Shown: positions 1 to 9,465, counted from the stretch's first letter. The stretch is 64,000 nucleotides of DNA from Streptomyces sp. DHE7-1 (GCA_016432725.1 JACJDG010000003.1:6788001-6852000); one strand, 5' to 3'. The notes: generated by a model not told the origin, from the letters alone. Numbers and translations are program-made.

Positions 1-166
1 CGCCGGTCAGTACCAGGGCGCGCACGCGCGGGTCGCCCGCCAGTTCCTCCAGGAGCGGTGGCAGGGCCCGCCACATGGCGGCCGTCATGGCGTTGCGCTT
101 GGCCGGATGACGGATCACGACGGTGGCGACGGAGTCGATGACCTGGTGCGACAGCGTTGGCTCCAT
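1..166 (-). CDS. Enoyl-CoA hydratase/isomerase family protein (N-terminal fragment, cut by window edge)
   Basis: Read from the ATG at 166 leftwards, the 55 visible codons give a typical crotonase-fold N-terminus: a short strand (VATVVIRHP) followed by KRNAMTAAMW, the conserved region where most family members have a RP-KxNAL/M motif. Family members hydrate trans-2-enoyl-CoA or isomerise enoyl-CoAs, usually in fatty-acid or branched-chain degradation. The oxyanion-hole glycines and catalytic acids lie outside the window, so the substrate cannot be guessed. It is divergent from the ATP-binding protein gene to its right. The family call rests on a short but characteristic segment. Confidence 0.72.
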   Translation of the reverse strand, partial: MEPTLSHQVIDSVATVVIRHPAKRNAMTAAMWRALPPLLEELAGDPRVRALVLTG

Positions 167-454
167 GAGGCCGGATGCTATCGACCCCGCCGTGCCGCCC
201 GGCCGGGTGGGCGTGTGCGCGGGCGAACGCGGCGCCCGTCGTGACGGACGGCGCGCGCCAAACCCGTACAACCCGAATAGTTCGTGAACCTTGCACGGGA
301 GGAACAGGAACAGTCCCGTGTCTACCGGTGTCATACGCAGGCGGTCAGAACCGTTCGATACCAGCTGACTTCTGTTCAGTCCTCGGGAGTGGGGCGCGTC
401 GTTCCCAACACTCGACGTGTGGTGACAATCGAGCGCGAGGGTGGCGACCGGGCG

Positions 455-952
455 ATGGACGACCACGGGCGTGGGGACGGCGGCCCGCGCCCGGCGGAAG
501 GCGCCGTGCGGCCGCCGGGTCCACTGCCGTACGAGGGAGTCTGGCGGTTCACCGCGGCCGCCGTGGACGCATCCGTCCCGCAGGCCCGGCACGCCGTACG
601 GGATCTGCTGCTGCGGCAGGGCGTACCGGTCGGCGACGACACGGTGTACGGCCTGCTGCTGATCGTCTCCGAGCTGGTCACGAACGCGGTCCGGCACGCG
701 GCGCTGCTGTCGCCGATGCTCGCCGTGGAGGTGGCCGTCGGCGCCGAGTGGGTGCGGGTGTCGGTGGAGGACAACCACCCCTACCGGCCCACCGCCCTGG
801 AGGCCGACCACGGCCAGACCGGCGGCCGGGGGCTGCTGCTGGTGCGCGAGGTGGCCCGCGAGGCCGGCGGGGCGGTCGACGTGGAGCACACGGCGAGCGG
901 CGGCAAGGTGATCTGGGCCGCCCTGCCGCTCAAGCCGGCGGCGCGGGCGTAG
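455..952 (+). CDS. RsbW/SpoIIAB-like ATP-binding protein (HATPase_c_2)
   Basis: A 165-aa soluble protein with the GHKL ATPase signature: N-box ELVTNAVRHA, G1-like region VEDNHPYRP and G2 region GGRGLLLVREVA near the C-terminus. Streptomyces carry dozens of these small anti-sigma-factor-like kinases, many of unknown partner. No sigma factor or anti-anti-sigma gene is adjacent. The ATG at 455 is preferred because the upstream frame contains residues unlike the family and a purine-rich stretch precedes this ATG; an in-frame GTG at 422 is an alternative. It converges on idi, with only 3 nt between the two stop codons. Confidence 0.75.
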   Translation: MDDHGRGDGGPRPAEGAVRPPGPLPYEGVWRFTAAAVDASVPQARHAVRDLLLRQGVPVGDDTVYGLLLIVSELVTNAVRHAALLSPMLAVEVAVGAEWVRVSVEDNHPYRPTALEADHGQTGGRGLLLVREVAREAGGAVDVEHTASGGKVIWAALPLKPAARA

Positions 953-955
953 TGC

Positions 956-1549
956 CTACCAGCCCGCGGACTGGCCCGTCAGTTCCCTGACAGCCGGGCG
1001 GGCCGCGTCCAGCACGGTCATGAACCACGCCGAGAACGGGTCCCGGGCGTGCCGCTCGGCCAGTTCGGCCGCCGTCACGAAGGCCGTCGAGCCGACCTCC
1101 TCGGGGTCCGGCGCCAGCGGTGCCTGCACCATGCCCACGAACAGGTGGTTGAACTCCTGCTCCACCAGGCCCGAGGCCGGGTCCGGGTGGTTGTAGCGGA
1201 CCGTGCCGGCCTCCGCCAGCAGCGACGGCGAGACGCCCAGTTCCTCGTGGGTCCGCCGGGCCGCCGCGGCGAACGGCGCCTCACCGGGGTACGGGTGGCC
1301 GCAGCAGGTGTTGGACCACACACCGGGGGAGTGGTACTTGCCGAGCGCCCGCTGCTGGAGCAGCAGCCGGCCCTGCTCGTCGAAGAGGAACACCGAGAAC
1401 GCGCGGTGCAGCCGTCCCGGCGGCTGGTGGGCGGCGAGCTTCTCCGCCGTGCCGATCGTCACGCCCTTCTCGTCGACCAGTTCCAGCAAAATCGCCTCTG
1501 CGGTGCCGTTCGACGAGCTGTGCGTCTCGGTGGCAGGTGTGATCGGCAT
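956..1549 (-). CDS. idi: Isopentenyl-diphosphate delta-isomerase, type I
   Basis: A 197-aa Nudix-fold enzyme interconverting IPP and DMAPP. The active-site cysteine lies in SNTCCGHPYPGE and the catalytic glutamate region in QEFNHLFVG, both as in type I isomerases; His residues of the metal site (RLHRAF, GHP) are present. The start at 1549 has GAAGGA five nt upstream; the ATG at 1555 overlaps that Shine-Dalgarno. The gene supplies the DMAPP needed to prime polyprenyl synthesis and lies about 10 kb from the hopanoid operon, so it probably feeds that pathway together with ispG and dxs there. Length is normal for the family. Confidence 0.93.
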   Translation of the reverse strand: MPITPATETHSSSNGTAEAILLELVDEKGVTIGTAEKLAAHQPPGRLHRAFSVFLFDEQGRLLLQQRALGKYHSPGVWSNTCCGHPYPGEAPFAAAARRTHEELGVSPSLLAEAGTVRYNHPDPASGLVEQEFNHLFVGMVQAPLAPDPEEVGSTAFVTAAELAERHARDPFSAWFMTVLDAARPAVRELTGQSAGW

Positions 1550-1747
1550 ACCCATCCTTCGCCTCGGTCTTGCGCCCCAAGTCTGCCGTACGAATCCGGC
1601 ACTCCCGGCACTTCCCCGCACGTCCGCATGTCCCGCGCGGGGCGGTGCCCGAGTGGGACCCCGGTGATTCATCGTGCCCGGTGCCTCCCGCCGGGAACCG
1701 CCCGCCGGGCTCGAACGGACGTACCTACGGTCTGGAGGAGCCCGCGC

Positions 1748-2689
1748 TCAGAGGCACAGCCGCGCCTCGTGCTCCGCGTGCCCGCCCGGCTCCAGCTGGA
1801 AGGTGCAGTGCTCCACGTCGAAGTGGTGGCCGAGACAGCCCTGGAGCTCGTGCAGCATCTTCTCGTGGCCGATGGCGCTCAGCACCTCCGAGCTGACCAC
1901 GACGTGCGCGGACAGCACCGGCATGCCCGAGGTGATCGTCCAGGCGTGCAGATCGTGCACGTCCTCCACGCCGTCCAGCGCCAGGATGTGCGACCGGACC
2001 TCGGCCATGTCGACGTCCTTCGGGGCCGCCTCCAGCAGGACGTCCAGCGTCTCGCGCAGCAGCTTCACCGTCCGCGGGACGATCATCAGCCCGATGACCA
2101 GCGAGGCGATCGGGTCGGCCGCCTGCCAGCCCGTGGTCAGGATCACGGCCGCGGAGATCAGCACCGCCACCGAGCCCAGCGCATCCGCGGCCACCTCGAG
2201 GAAGGCGCCGCGCACGTTCAGGCTGTCCTTCTGCCCGCGCATCAGCAGCAGGAGCGAGACCGAGTTCGCGACCAGGCCGAACAGACCGAACACGATCATC
2301 AGGCCGCCCGCGGTGTCCGCCGGCGTGAGGAAGCGCTGGATCGCCTCGAAGAGCACGTAGCCGCCGACGCCGAGCAGCAGCAGGCAGTTGGCCAGGGCGG
2401 CGAGGATCTCGGCGCGGGCGAGGCCGAAGGTGCGGTTGGTGCTCGGCGGGCGGTTGGCGAAGTGGATGGCCAGCAGCGCCATGCCCAGGCCCAGCGCGTC
2501 GGTCGCCATGTGCGCCGCGTCCGCGATCAGGGCGAGCGAGTCCGCGAGCAGACCGCCGGCGATCTCTACCACCATGATCGTGAGCGTGATGCCCAGTGCC
2601 ACCCGCAGCCGGCCGCGATAGGCGGCCGCGGCGGTGCCCGTGGGCGGCGCATGGCTGTGCGCGTGCCCGTGGTCGTGCCCTGCCCCCAT
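1748..2689 (-). CDS. Cation diffusion facilitator (CDF) family metal transporter
   Basis: A 313-aa inner-membrane protein with a His-rich N-terminus (GHDHGHAHSHA) and about six membrane helices. Paired metal-site motifs are visible in helix II (DAAHMATDALG) and helix V (AADALGS), followed by a cytoplasmic C-terminal domain with a His-rich end. It resembles CzcD/ZitB-type Zn2+/H+ antiporters that export Zn2+, Co2+ or Cd2+. The start at 2689 follows GGAAGGG. It is transcribed leftwards upstream of idi, with about 200 nt between the two genes. The exact metal cannot be read from the sequence. Confidence 0.88.
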   Translation of the reverse strand: MGAGHDHGHAHSHAPPTGTAAAAYRGRLRVALGITLTIMVVEIAGGLLADSLALIADAAHMATDALGLGMALLAIHFANRPPSTNRTFGLARAEILAALANCLLLLGVGGYVLFEAIQRFLTPADTAGGLMIVFGLFGLVANSVSLLLLMRGQKDSLNVRGAFLEVAADALGSVAVLISAAVILTTGWQAADPIASLVIGLMIVPRTVKLLRETLDVLLEAAPKDVDMAEVRSHILALDGVEDVHDLHAWTITSGMPVLSAHVVVSSEVLSAIGHEKMLHELQGCLGHHFDVEHCTFQLEPGGHAEHEARLCL

Positions 2690-2784
2690 GAGAGGACCAC
2701 CCTTCCGTGTTGCGCGCGTGGACACAGTCAACTACGGGTGGGGGGTATGGGGCAACGCGGCACTGAACACCGTTGTCATCTGCC

Positions 2785-2813
2785 CTGACCTGCGCAAACA
2801 AGCGGCAGGTCAG
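2785..2813. terminator. Inverted repeat between galE-like and CDF genes
   Basis: Perfect 9-bp arms (CTGACCTGC and GCAGGTCAG) flank an 11-nt loop. It lies about 55 nt past the galE-like stop codon and about 95 nt upstream of the CDF start, both genes being on the minus strand. It fits a factor-independent terminator without a clear U-run; an operator for the metal transporter is an alternative. Confidence 0.45.
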
Positions 2814-2867
2814 ACAAGGGGCGGCTGCCTCGCGGCCCCGCTCCGGCTCGGTCGGCCCCGCTCCGGC

Positions 2868-3839
2868 TCAGCCGCCGTGGTGCAGCCGCCAGCCCGCCCA
2901 GGCCGACTCGATCATCTCGCGCACCCCGAGCCGGGCCCGCCAGCCCAGCGCCTCGGCGGCCCGCTCGGCCGAGGCGACCGCGCGCGGCGCGTCCCCGGGC
3001 CGGCGCCCCTCCACCAGCGCGGGCCGCCGGTCGCCGGTGACCTCCCCGATGACCGTGACCATCTCGCGGACGGAGACGCCCTCGCCGCGGCCGATGTTCA
3101 GCGTCAGGTCGCCCGTGTGGTCACCTCCGGCGAGCCGCCGGGCCGCCGCCAGATGGGCCTCGGCGAGATCGGCGACGTGAATGTAGTCACGCACGCAGGT
3201 GCCGTCCGGCGTCGGATAGTCGTCGCCGAAGATCCGCGGGGCCTCGTCCCGGGTGAGCCGGTCGAAGACCATCGGCACGATGTTGAACACCCCGGTGTCC
3301 GCCAGTTCCGGCGCGGCCGCCCCCGCCACGTTGAAGTAGCGCAGGCACGCCGTGGAGATCCCGTGCGCCCGGCCGGCCGCCCGCACCAGCCACTCCCCGG
3401 CGAGCTTGGTCTCGCCGTAGGGGTTCACCGGGGCGCAGGGGGTGTCCTCGGTGATGAGGTCCACGTCCGGGTTGCCGTACACGGCCGCCGACGAGGAGAA
3501 CAGCAGCCGGCCGATCCCCGCCTCGGCGATCGCGTCCAGCAGGGTGGCCAGGCCGCCCACGTTCTCCCGGTAGTAGCGGGTGGGCTGCGCCACGGACTCG
3601 GCGACCTGCTTGCGCGCCGCGAGATGCACCACACCCGTCACGCCGTGCTCCGCGAAGACCCGCTTGAGAAGGTCCCCGTCCAGCGTCGAGCCCTCGACGA
3701 GCGGGACGCCCGCCGGGAGCCGCGCGGGCACGGCGGCCGACAGGTCGTCCAGCGCCACGACGCTCTCGCCGGCGCCGGTCATGGCCCGTGCCACGTGCGC
3801 CCCGATGTATCCGGCTCCGCCGGTGATCAGCCAGGTCAT
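2868..3839 (-). CDS. galE: UDP-glucose 4-epimerase family protein
   Basis: A 323-aa extended short-chain dehydrogenase. The N-terminal Rossmann motif GGAGYIGAH binds NAD; the catalytic serine region SSSAAVYG and the YGETK tyrosine/lysine pair are present; CVRDYIHVADLA is typical of GalE. It should interconvert UDP-glucose and UDP-galactose (or the N-acetyl forms). It is divergent from the putative surface-polymer operon starting at 4117 and may supply its sugar nucleotide. Streptomyces often carry a second galE in the gal operon, so this copy is likely dedicated to polymer synthesis. The 277-nt divergent gap contains a TAGCCT box at 4018 but no convincing -35. Confidence 0.85.
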   Translation of the reverse strand: MTWLITGGAGYIGAHVARAMTGAGESVVALDDLSAAVPARLPAGVPLVEGSTLDGDLLKRVFAEHGVTGVVHLAARKQVAESVAQPTRYYRENVGGLATLLDAIAEAGIGRLLFSSSAAVYGNPDVDLITEDTPCAPVNPYGETKLAGEWLVRAAGRAHGISTACLRYFNVAGAAAPELADTGVFNIVPMVFDRLTRDEAPRIFGDDYPTPDGTCVRDYIHVADLAEAHLAAARRLAGGDHTGDLTLNIGRGEGVSVREMVTVIGEVTGDRRPALVEGRRPGDAPRAVASAERAAEALGWRARLGVREMIESAWAGWRLHHGG

Positions 3840-4116
3840 GGTCGTCCACCCTATGCCGAACGGCACCGGTGTCCGCGATGCCGGAGGATGCCCGGGTCTG
3901 CGCCGCGCGTTTGTGGGGCGGGCCCCGCATCCCCGATGATGATCGCGGCAAAGGAGCGGGCAGCCCCCGTGGACCGGGCCGTGAACGGCCGGTGAACACG
4001 GGCTTCCGCCCATCCGATAGCCTCTGCCGACATGCCGCCCGGGTGCCGCAGGCAGGGGCGCCCCACCACGCAGAAGACCGGCGCCCCCGCGCCGGCACCC
4101 AGGGAGTGAGTTTCGG

Positions 4117-5936
4117 TTGTCGACCGCCATCGTCACCGGTCAGCCGGTGCCCGGATCGTCGCTCGAGAACGATCTGCGGTCCCTCGGCTTCGACGTGCGC
4201 GTGGCCGCTGACGCCGCCGAGACCCGGTCCCTGCTCACCGACGTTCCCGCCGGAAGGCGCGTGGCACTGGTCGACGCCCGCTTCGTCGGCCACCAGCACG
4301 CCCTGCGCCTCGGCCTCACCGACCCGCGCTTCCCGCTCGCCGCCGTGCCCGGCGCCGTCACCGCCCAGCCGGAGGCCCGCCAGGCACTGACCCGGGCGCT
4401 GACCGCCGAGACCGCCACGAGCGGCGGCACCGCAGGTGGCGGCCCCGCGCGAGCGACGTCCGGCGTGGGGGACGCGGACTCCCTCGCCGACCGCGTCGTC
4501 ACCGTGCTCGACGCCGACGACGCCGGTGTGCACCACCCCGAGCTGGGCAGCCTGGTCGCCGCAGTCCCGGCCGACCCGCAGGCCCGCAACGAGGCACGGC
4601 AGGCCGTCGCCGCCGTGGACGACGAGGCCGTGCGCCTGAGGTCGGCCGTGAAGTCCCGCGACGGCTTCTTCACCACGTTCTTCATCAGCCCGTACTCGCG
4701 CTACATCGCCCGCTGGTGCGCCCGCCGCGGCCTGACCCCCAACCAGGTCACCACCGCCTCGCTGCTCACCGCCCTGATAGCCGCGGGCTGCGCGGCGACC
4801 GGCACCCGGGCCGGCTTCGTCGCGGCCGGCGTCCTGCTGATCGTCTCGTTCGTGCTGGACTGCACCGACGGCCAGCTCGCCCGGTACGCCCTGAAGTACT
4901 CCACGCTCGGCGCCTGGCTCGACGCCACCTTCGACCGGGCCAAGGAGTACGCCTACTACGCCGGCCTCGCCCTCGGCGCGGCCCGCGGCGGCGACGACGT
5001 CTGGGCCCTGGCGCTCGGCGCGATGATCCTGCAGACCTGCCGGCACGTCGTGGACTTCTCCTTCAACGAGGCCAACCACGACGCCACCGCGAACACCAGC
5101 CCCACCGCCGCCCTCTCCGACAAGCTGGACAGCGTCGGCTGGACGGTCTGGGTGCGCCGGATGATCGTCCTGCCGATCGGCGAGCGCTGGGCGATGATCG
5201 CCGTGCTCACCGCGGTCACCACCCCGCGCATCACCTTCTACGTGCTGCTCGCCGGCTGCGCCTTCGCCGCGACGTACACCACGGCGGGCCGCGTGCTGCG
5301 CTCGGTGACCCGCAAGGCGCGGCGCACCGACCGGGCGGCCCAGGCGCTGGCCGACCTCGCGGACAACGGCCCGCTCGCCTCGTACGTGGCACGTGCCACC
5401 CCGGCCCGCCTCGGCGCCCCGCTGCTCGTGGCCCTGGCCGGCACCGCCGTGCTCGCCGTCTCCCTCTTCTCCGGCGTGGCCTGGGTGCCCGTCGCCGGTG
5501 CCGCCGTCTACGCGGTCACCGCGGGCCAGGCCCTGCGCCGCCCGCTCAAGGGCGCCCTCGACTGGCTGCTCCCGCCGCTGTTCCGCGCCGCCGAGTACGG
5601 CACCGTCCTGGTACTGGCGGCTCACGCGGACGTGAACGGAGCCCTTCCAGCGGCTTTCGGCCTGGTGGCGGCCGTCGCCTACCATCACTACGACACGGTG
5701 TACCGCATCCGCGGCAACGCCGGAGCGCCCCCGGCCTGGCTGGTGCGTGCCATCGGGGGCAGGAGGGACGGACGCTGCTCGTCACCGTCCTGGCCGCGGT
5801 GCTCACCGCCTCGCAGTTCAAGGCCTCGCTCACGGTCCTCGCCGTGGCCGTCGCCGTGCTGGTGCTCGTCGAGAGCATCCGCTTCTGGGTGTCCGCAGGG
5901 GCGCCCGCCGTACACGACGAAGGAGAACCCGCATGA
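4117..5936 (+). CDS. DUF5941-type CDP-alcohol phosphatidyltransferase (one-base deletion near 5759)
   Basis: After restoring one base the protein is 606 aa. Residues ~1-150 form a soluble, degenerate nucleotidyltransferase-like region. From ~190 comes a membrane CDP-alcohol phosphatidyltransferase with the full motif: DCTDGQLAR, then G, D and a fourth D (GAWLDATFDRAK), which bind Mg2+ and catalyse transfer of a phospho-alcohol from a CDP-activated donor. More membrane helices follow. The reading frame breaks in a run of five G at 5755-5759 and continues in the next frame to TGA 5934-5936, where it overlaps the next ATG by 4 nt. A TTG at 4117 with AGGGAG upstream is the likely start. The natural alcohol substrate is unknown. 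Confidence 0.82.
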
Positions 5937-6685
5937 TCGGCCTCGTGCTGGCGGCCGGCGCCGGACGGCGTCTGCGCCCCTACACCGACAGCCTTCCCAA
6001 GGCTCTGGTGCCGGTGGGCCCCGCGGGCATAGAGGGCGAACCGACGGTCCTGGACCTCACCCTCGGCAACTTCGCCGAGATCGGCCTGACCGAGGTCGCG
6101 ATCATCGTCGGCTACCGCAAGGAGGCCGTGTACGAGCGCAAGGCGGCCCTCGAGGCGAAGTACGGCCTGAAGCTCACCCTGATCGACAACGACAAGGCCG
6201 AGGAGTGGAACAACGCCTACTCCCTCTGGTGCGGCCGGGACGCCCTCAAGGACGGCGTGATCCTCGCCAACGGCGACACCGTGCACCCGGTCTCGGTGGA
6301 GCGCACGCTGCTCGCGGCCCGCGGCGAGGGCAGGCGGATCATCCTCGCGCTGGACACCGTGAAGTCCCTCGCGGACGAGGAGATGAAGGTCGTCGTGGAC
6401 CCCGCCAAGGGCGTCCAGAAGATCACCAAGCTGATGGACCCCGCCGAGGCCACCGGTGAGTACATCGGCGTCACCCTCATCGAGGGCGACGCGGCCCCCG
6501 AGCTGGCCGACGCCCTGAAGACGGTCTTCGAGACCGACCCTCAGCAGTTCTACGAGCACGGCTACCAGGAGCTGGTGAACCGCGGCTTCCGGATCGACGT
6601 CGCGCCGATCGGCGACGTGCAGTGGGTGGAGATCGACAACCACGACGATCTCGCCCGCGGACGGGAGATCGCGTGCCAGTACTGA
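5933..6685 (+). CDS. NTP transferase domain protein (phospho-alcohol/sugar nucleotidyltransferase)
   Basis: A 250-aa nucleotidyltransferase with the N-terminal signature GLVLAAGAGRRLRPYTDSLPKAL (shown here as the key G-x-G-x-R and PK residues) and the metal-site region LANGDTV. Family members activate sugar-1-phosphates, phosphocholine or inositol-1-phosphate with CTP or UTP. Its position between a CDP-alcohol phosphatidyltransferase and a glycerol-1-phosphate-dehydrogenase-like gene suggests it makes the CDP-activated donor used by one or both phosphatidyltransferases. The ATG overlaps the previous stop (ATGA), so translation is probably coupled. Confidence 0.83.
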   Translation: MIGLVLAAGAGRRLRPYTDSLPKALVPVGPAGIEGEPTVLDLTLGNFAEIGLTEVAIIVGYRKEAVYERKAALEAKYGLKLTLIDNDKAEEWNNAYSLWCGRDALKDGVILANGDTVHPVSVERTLLAARGEGRRIILALDTVKSLADEEMKVVVDPAKGVQKITKLMDPAEATGEYIGVTLIEGDAAPELADALKTVFETDPQQFYEHGYQELVNRGFRIDVAPIGDVQWVEIDNHDDLARGREIACQY

Positions 6686-7734
6686 CCCGGCTGATCCCCT
6701 CGCCGGTCGTCGTCGACATCCGCCCGGGTGCCCTCGACGACCTGGCCGGGGTCCTCGCCGACGAGCGCATCTCGCAGTCCGGCCGGCTCGCCGTCGCCGT
6801 CAGCAACGGCTCGGGCGCGCGGCTGCGCGAGCGCCTCGCCCCGTCGCTGCCCGGCGCCACCTGGTACGAGGTCGGCGGCGGCACCATCGACGACGCCGTC
6901 CGGCTGGCGAGCGACATAAAGGCCGGTCACTACGACGCCGTCGTCGGGCTCGGCGGCGGGAAGATCATCGACTGCGCCAAGTTCGCCGCCGCGCGCGTGG
7001 GGCTGCCGCTGGTCGCGGTCGCCACCAACCTCGCGCACGACGGTCTGTGCTCGCCGGTCGCGACCCTCGACAACGACGCGGGCCGCGGCTCGTACGGTGT
7101 GCCGAACCCGATCGCGGTGGTCATCGACCTCAACGTGATCCGCGAGGCGCCCGTCCGCTACGTGCGCTCCGGCATCGGCGACGCGATCTCCAACATCTCC
7201 GCGGTCGCGGACTGGGAGCTGGCCAACCGGGTCAACGGCGAGAAGATCGACGGTCTCGCCGCGGCCATGGCCCGGCAGGCCGGCGAGTCGGTGCTCAGGC
7301 ACCCCGGCGGCGTCGGCGACGACGGCTTCCTGCAGGTGCTGGCCGAGGCACTCGTCCTCACCGGCATCGCCATGTCCGTGTCCGGCGACTCCCGCCCCTC
7401 GTCCGGGGCCTGCCACGAGATCAACCACGCCTTCGACCTGCTCTACCCGAAGCGGGCGGCCGCCCACGGAGAGCAGTGCGGCATCGGCGCCGCCTTCGCG
7501 ATGTACCTGCGCGGAGCGCACGAGGAGGCGGCGTACATGGCCCGCGTCCTGCGCCGGCACGGGCTCCCGGTGCTGCCGGAGGAGATCGGCTTCTCGGTGG
7601 ACGAGTTCGTCCGCGCCGTGGAGTTCGCTCCGGAGACCAGGCCCGGCCGCTACACGATCCTCGAACACCTCGACCTCAAGACGAACCAGATCAAGGACAC
7701 CTACGCCGACTATGTCAAGGCCATCGGTAGCTGA
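6673..7734 (+). CDS. Iron-containing alcohol dehydrogenase family, sn-glycerol-1-phosphate dehydrogenase-like
   Basis: A 353-aa protein resembling the AraM/EgsA group, which reduces dihydroxyacetone phosphate to sn-glycerol-1-phosphate. The dinucleotide-binding loop GLGGGKIIDCAKFAA and the adjacent TNLAHDGLCSPVATL are group hallmarks; metal-binding histidines lie in CHEINHAFD and AAHGEQCG. GTG at 6673 overlaps the preceding gene by 13 nt; it also overlaps the following gene, so the genes form one transcript. In this context it may provide the polyol phosphate that the upstream nucleotidyltransferase activates. Activity on another phospho-ketose is possible. Confidence 0.82.
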   Translation: MPVLTRLIPSPVVVDIRPGALDDLAGVLADERISQSGRLAVAVSNGSGARLRERLAPSLPGATWYEVGGGTIDDAVRLASDIKAGHYDAVVGLGGGKIIDCAKFAAARVGLPLVAVATNLAHDGLCSPVATLDNDAGRGSYGVPNPIAVVIDLNVIREAPVRYVRSGIGDAISNISAVADWELANRVNGEKIDGLAAAMARQAGESVLRHPGGVGDDGFLQVLAEALVLTGIAMSVSGDSRPSSGACHEINHAFDLLYPKRAAAHGEQCGIGAAFAMYLRGAHEEAAYMARVLRRHGLPVLPEEIGFSVDEFVRAVEFAPETRPGRYTILEHLDLKTNQIKDTYADYVKAIGS

Positions 7735-8491
7735 ACTCCGTCCGGTCGTCCACCCCGTCGGGGTGAAGGACCGGCGCAGCGGTGAGCACTGGGGAGGACG
7801 CCTCTACATGCGAGAGGTGTCCCTGCGCGTCGACCGCTACCTGGTGAACACCCGGGTCACGCCCAACCAGCTCACGTACCTGATGACCCTCTGCGGGGTG
7901 CTCGCGGCCCCGGCGCTGCTGGTGCCGGGGATCACGGGCGCCGTGCTCGGCGTCGTCGCCACCCAGCTCTACCTGCTGCTGGACTGCGTCGACGGCGAGG
8001 TCGCCCGCTGGAAGCAGCAGTACTCGCTCAGCGGGGTCTACCTGGACCGTGTCGGTGCCTACCTCACCGACGCGGCCGTCCTGGTCGGCCTCGGCCTGCG
8101 CGCCGCCGACCTGTGGGGCGGCGGCCGGATCGACTGGCTGTGGGCCTTCCTCGGCACGCTCGCCGCGCTGGGCGCCATCCTGATCAAGGCCGAGACCGAC
8201 CTGGTCGGCGTCGCCCGGCACCAGGCCGGGAAGCCCCCGGTCCAGGACGCGGCGGCGGAGCCGCGCTCCTCCGGCATGGCGCTGGCCCGCCGGGCCGCCG
8301 CGGCGCTGAAGTTCCACCGGCTGATCCTCGGCATCGAGGCCGCGCTGCTGATCCTGGTCCTGGCGATCGCCGACCAGATCCACGGCGACCTGTTCTTCAC
8401 CCGGCTCGGCACCGCCGTCCTCGCGGGCATCGCCCTGCTGCAGACCGTGCTGCACCTGGTGTCCATCCTGGCGTCGAGCAGGCTGAGGTGA
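7712..8491 (+). CDS. CDP-alcohol phosphatidyltransferase family protein with altered catalytic motif
   Basis: A 259-aa membrane protein, the second CDP-alcohol phosphatidyltransferase of this operon. The motif starts normally (DCVDGEVAR, then G and LDR), but the position of the fourth aspartate, thought to act as the general base, is alanine (YLDRVGAYL). The DNA there reads GGT GCC with no run nearby, so a base-call error is unlikely. Several hydrophobic segments follow. It may be a divergent subgroup with another base, or a partner of the intact enzyme at 4117. The gene overlaps its upstream neighbour by 23 nt. Confidence 0.82.
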   Translation: MSRPSVAELRPVVHPVGVKDRRSGEHWGGRLYMREVSLRVDRYLVNTRVTPNQLTYLMTLCGVLAAPALLVPGITGAVLGVVATQLYLLLDCVDGEVARWKQQYSLSGVYLDRVGAYLTDAAVLVGLGLRAADLWGGGRIDWLWAFLGTLAALGAILIKAETDLVGVARHQAGKPPVQDAAAEPRSSGMALARRAAAALKFHRLILGIEAALLILVLAIADQIHGDLFFTRLGTAVLAGIALLQTVLHLVSILASSRLR

Positions 8492-8496
8492 GTGCC

Positions 8497-9369
8497 ATGA
8501 AGGTCGGCGCGGTCATCATCACCATGGGCAACCGGCCCGAGGAGCTGCGGGCCCTGCTCGACTCCGTCGCCAAGCAGGACGGCGACCCCGTCGAGGTGGT
8601 CGTGGTCGGCAACGGCTCGCCCGTGCCGGACGTCCCCGAGGGCGTCCGGACCGTGGAGCTGCCCGAGAACCTGGGCATCCCCGGCGGCCGCAACGTCGGC
8701 ATAGCGGCCTTCGGGCCGGCCGGCCGTGACGTCGACGTACTGCTCTTCCTGGACGACGACGGCCTGCTGGCCCGCCACGACACGGCCGAGCTGTGCCGTG
8801 AGGCCTTCACGGCCGACCCGGAGCTCGGCATCATCAGCTTCCGCATCGCCGACCCCGAGACCGGGGAGACCCAGCGCCGGCACGTGCCCCGGCTGCGGGC
8901 CTCCGACCCGATGCGCTCCTCCCGGGTCACCACCTTCCTCGGCGGCGCCAACGCCGTCCGCACCCGGGTCCTCGCCGACGCCGGCGTGCTCCCGGACGAG
9001 TTCTTCTACGCCCACGAGGAGACCGACCTGGCCTGGCGGGCCCTCGACGCCGGCTGGATGATCGACTACCGGTCCGACATGGTGCTCTACCATCCGACGA
9101 CCGCGCCCTCACGGCACGCGGTGTACCACCGCATGGTCGCCCGCAACCGGGTCTGGCTGGCCCGCCGCAACCTTCCCGCCCTCCTGGTCCCGGTGTACCT
9201 CGGGGTCTGGCTGCTGCTCACGCTGGCGCGCAGGCCCTCGGGACCGGCCCTGAAGGCCTGGTTCGGCGGCTTCAAGGAGGGGTGGACCAGCCCCTGCGGA
9301 CCCCGGCGCCCGATGCGCTGGCGTACGGTGTGGCGGCTGACCCGACTGGGCCGGCCCCCGGTGATCTGA
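8497..9369 (+). CDS. Family 2 glycosyltransferase
   Basis: A 290-aa GT-A fold enzyme. The N-terminal strand VGAVIITMGNRPEEL, the LGIPGGRNVGI turn and the DDDG metal motif (LFLDDDGLL) identify a GT2 enzyme of the rhamnosyl/galactofuranosyl-transferase-like kind; HEETDLAWR is the acceptor-side acidic motif. A hydrophobic stretch near residue 230 (LPALLVPVYLGVWLLL) suggests membrane association. ATG 8497 has GAGGTG six nt upstream; an in-frame GTG at 8488 overlapping the previous stop is an alternative. It likely adds a sugar to the polymer backbone before export. Confidence 0.87.
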   Translation: MKVGAVIITMGNRPEELRALLDSVAKQDGDPVEVVVVGNGSPVPDVPEGVRTVELPENLGIPGGRNVGIAAFGPAGRDVDVLLFLDDDGLLARHDTAELCREAFTADPELGIISFRIADPETGETQRRHVPRLRASDPMRSSRVTTFLGGANAVRTRVLADAGVLPDEFFYAHEETDLAWRALDAGWMIDYRSDMVLYHPTTAPSRHAVYHRMVARNRVWLARRNLPALLVPVYLGVWLLLTLARRPSGPALKAWFGGFKEGWTSPCGPRRPMRWRTVWRLTRLGRPPVI

Positions 9370-9465
9370 GAAGCTCGACGGTACGGGCCCGCGCCCAGCG
9401 GCCGGGTCCGCCGCCCTTGAGGACACAACCGTGCAAGACGTACTCGAAGACGAAAGCTTCCATCC

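Noticed and set aside
2718..2750. CsoR-like metal operator upstream of the CDF gene (ATACCCCCC region)
   Set aside because: The C-rich half has no proper G-rich partner at the expected spacing, so the resemblance is too weak.
3187..5688. An 833-codon minus-strand frame overlapping the phosphatidyltransferase and epimerase genes
   Set aside because: It is Gly/Arg/Ala-rich shadow sequence without domains; the true epimerase frame lies within 2868-3839.
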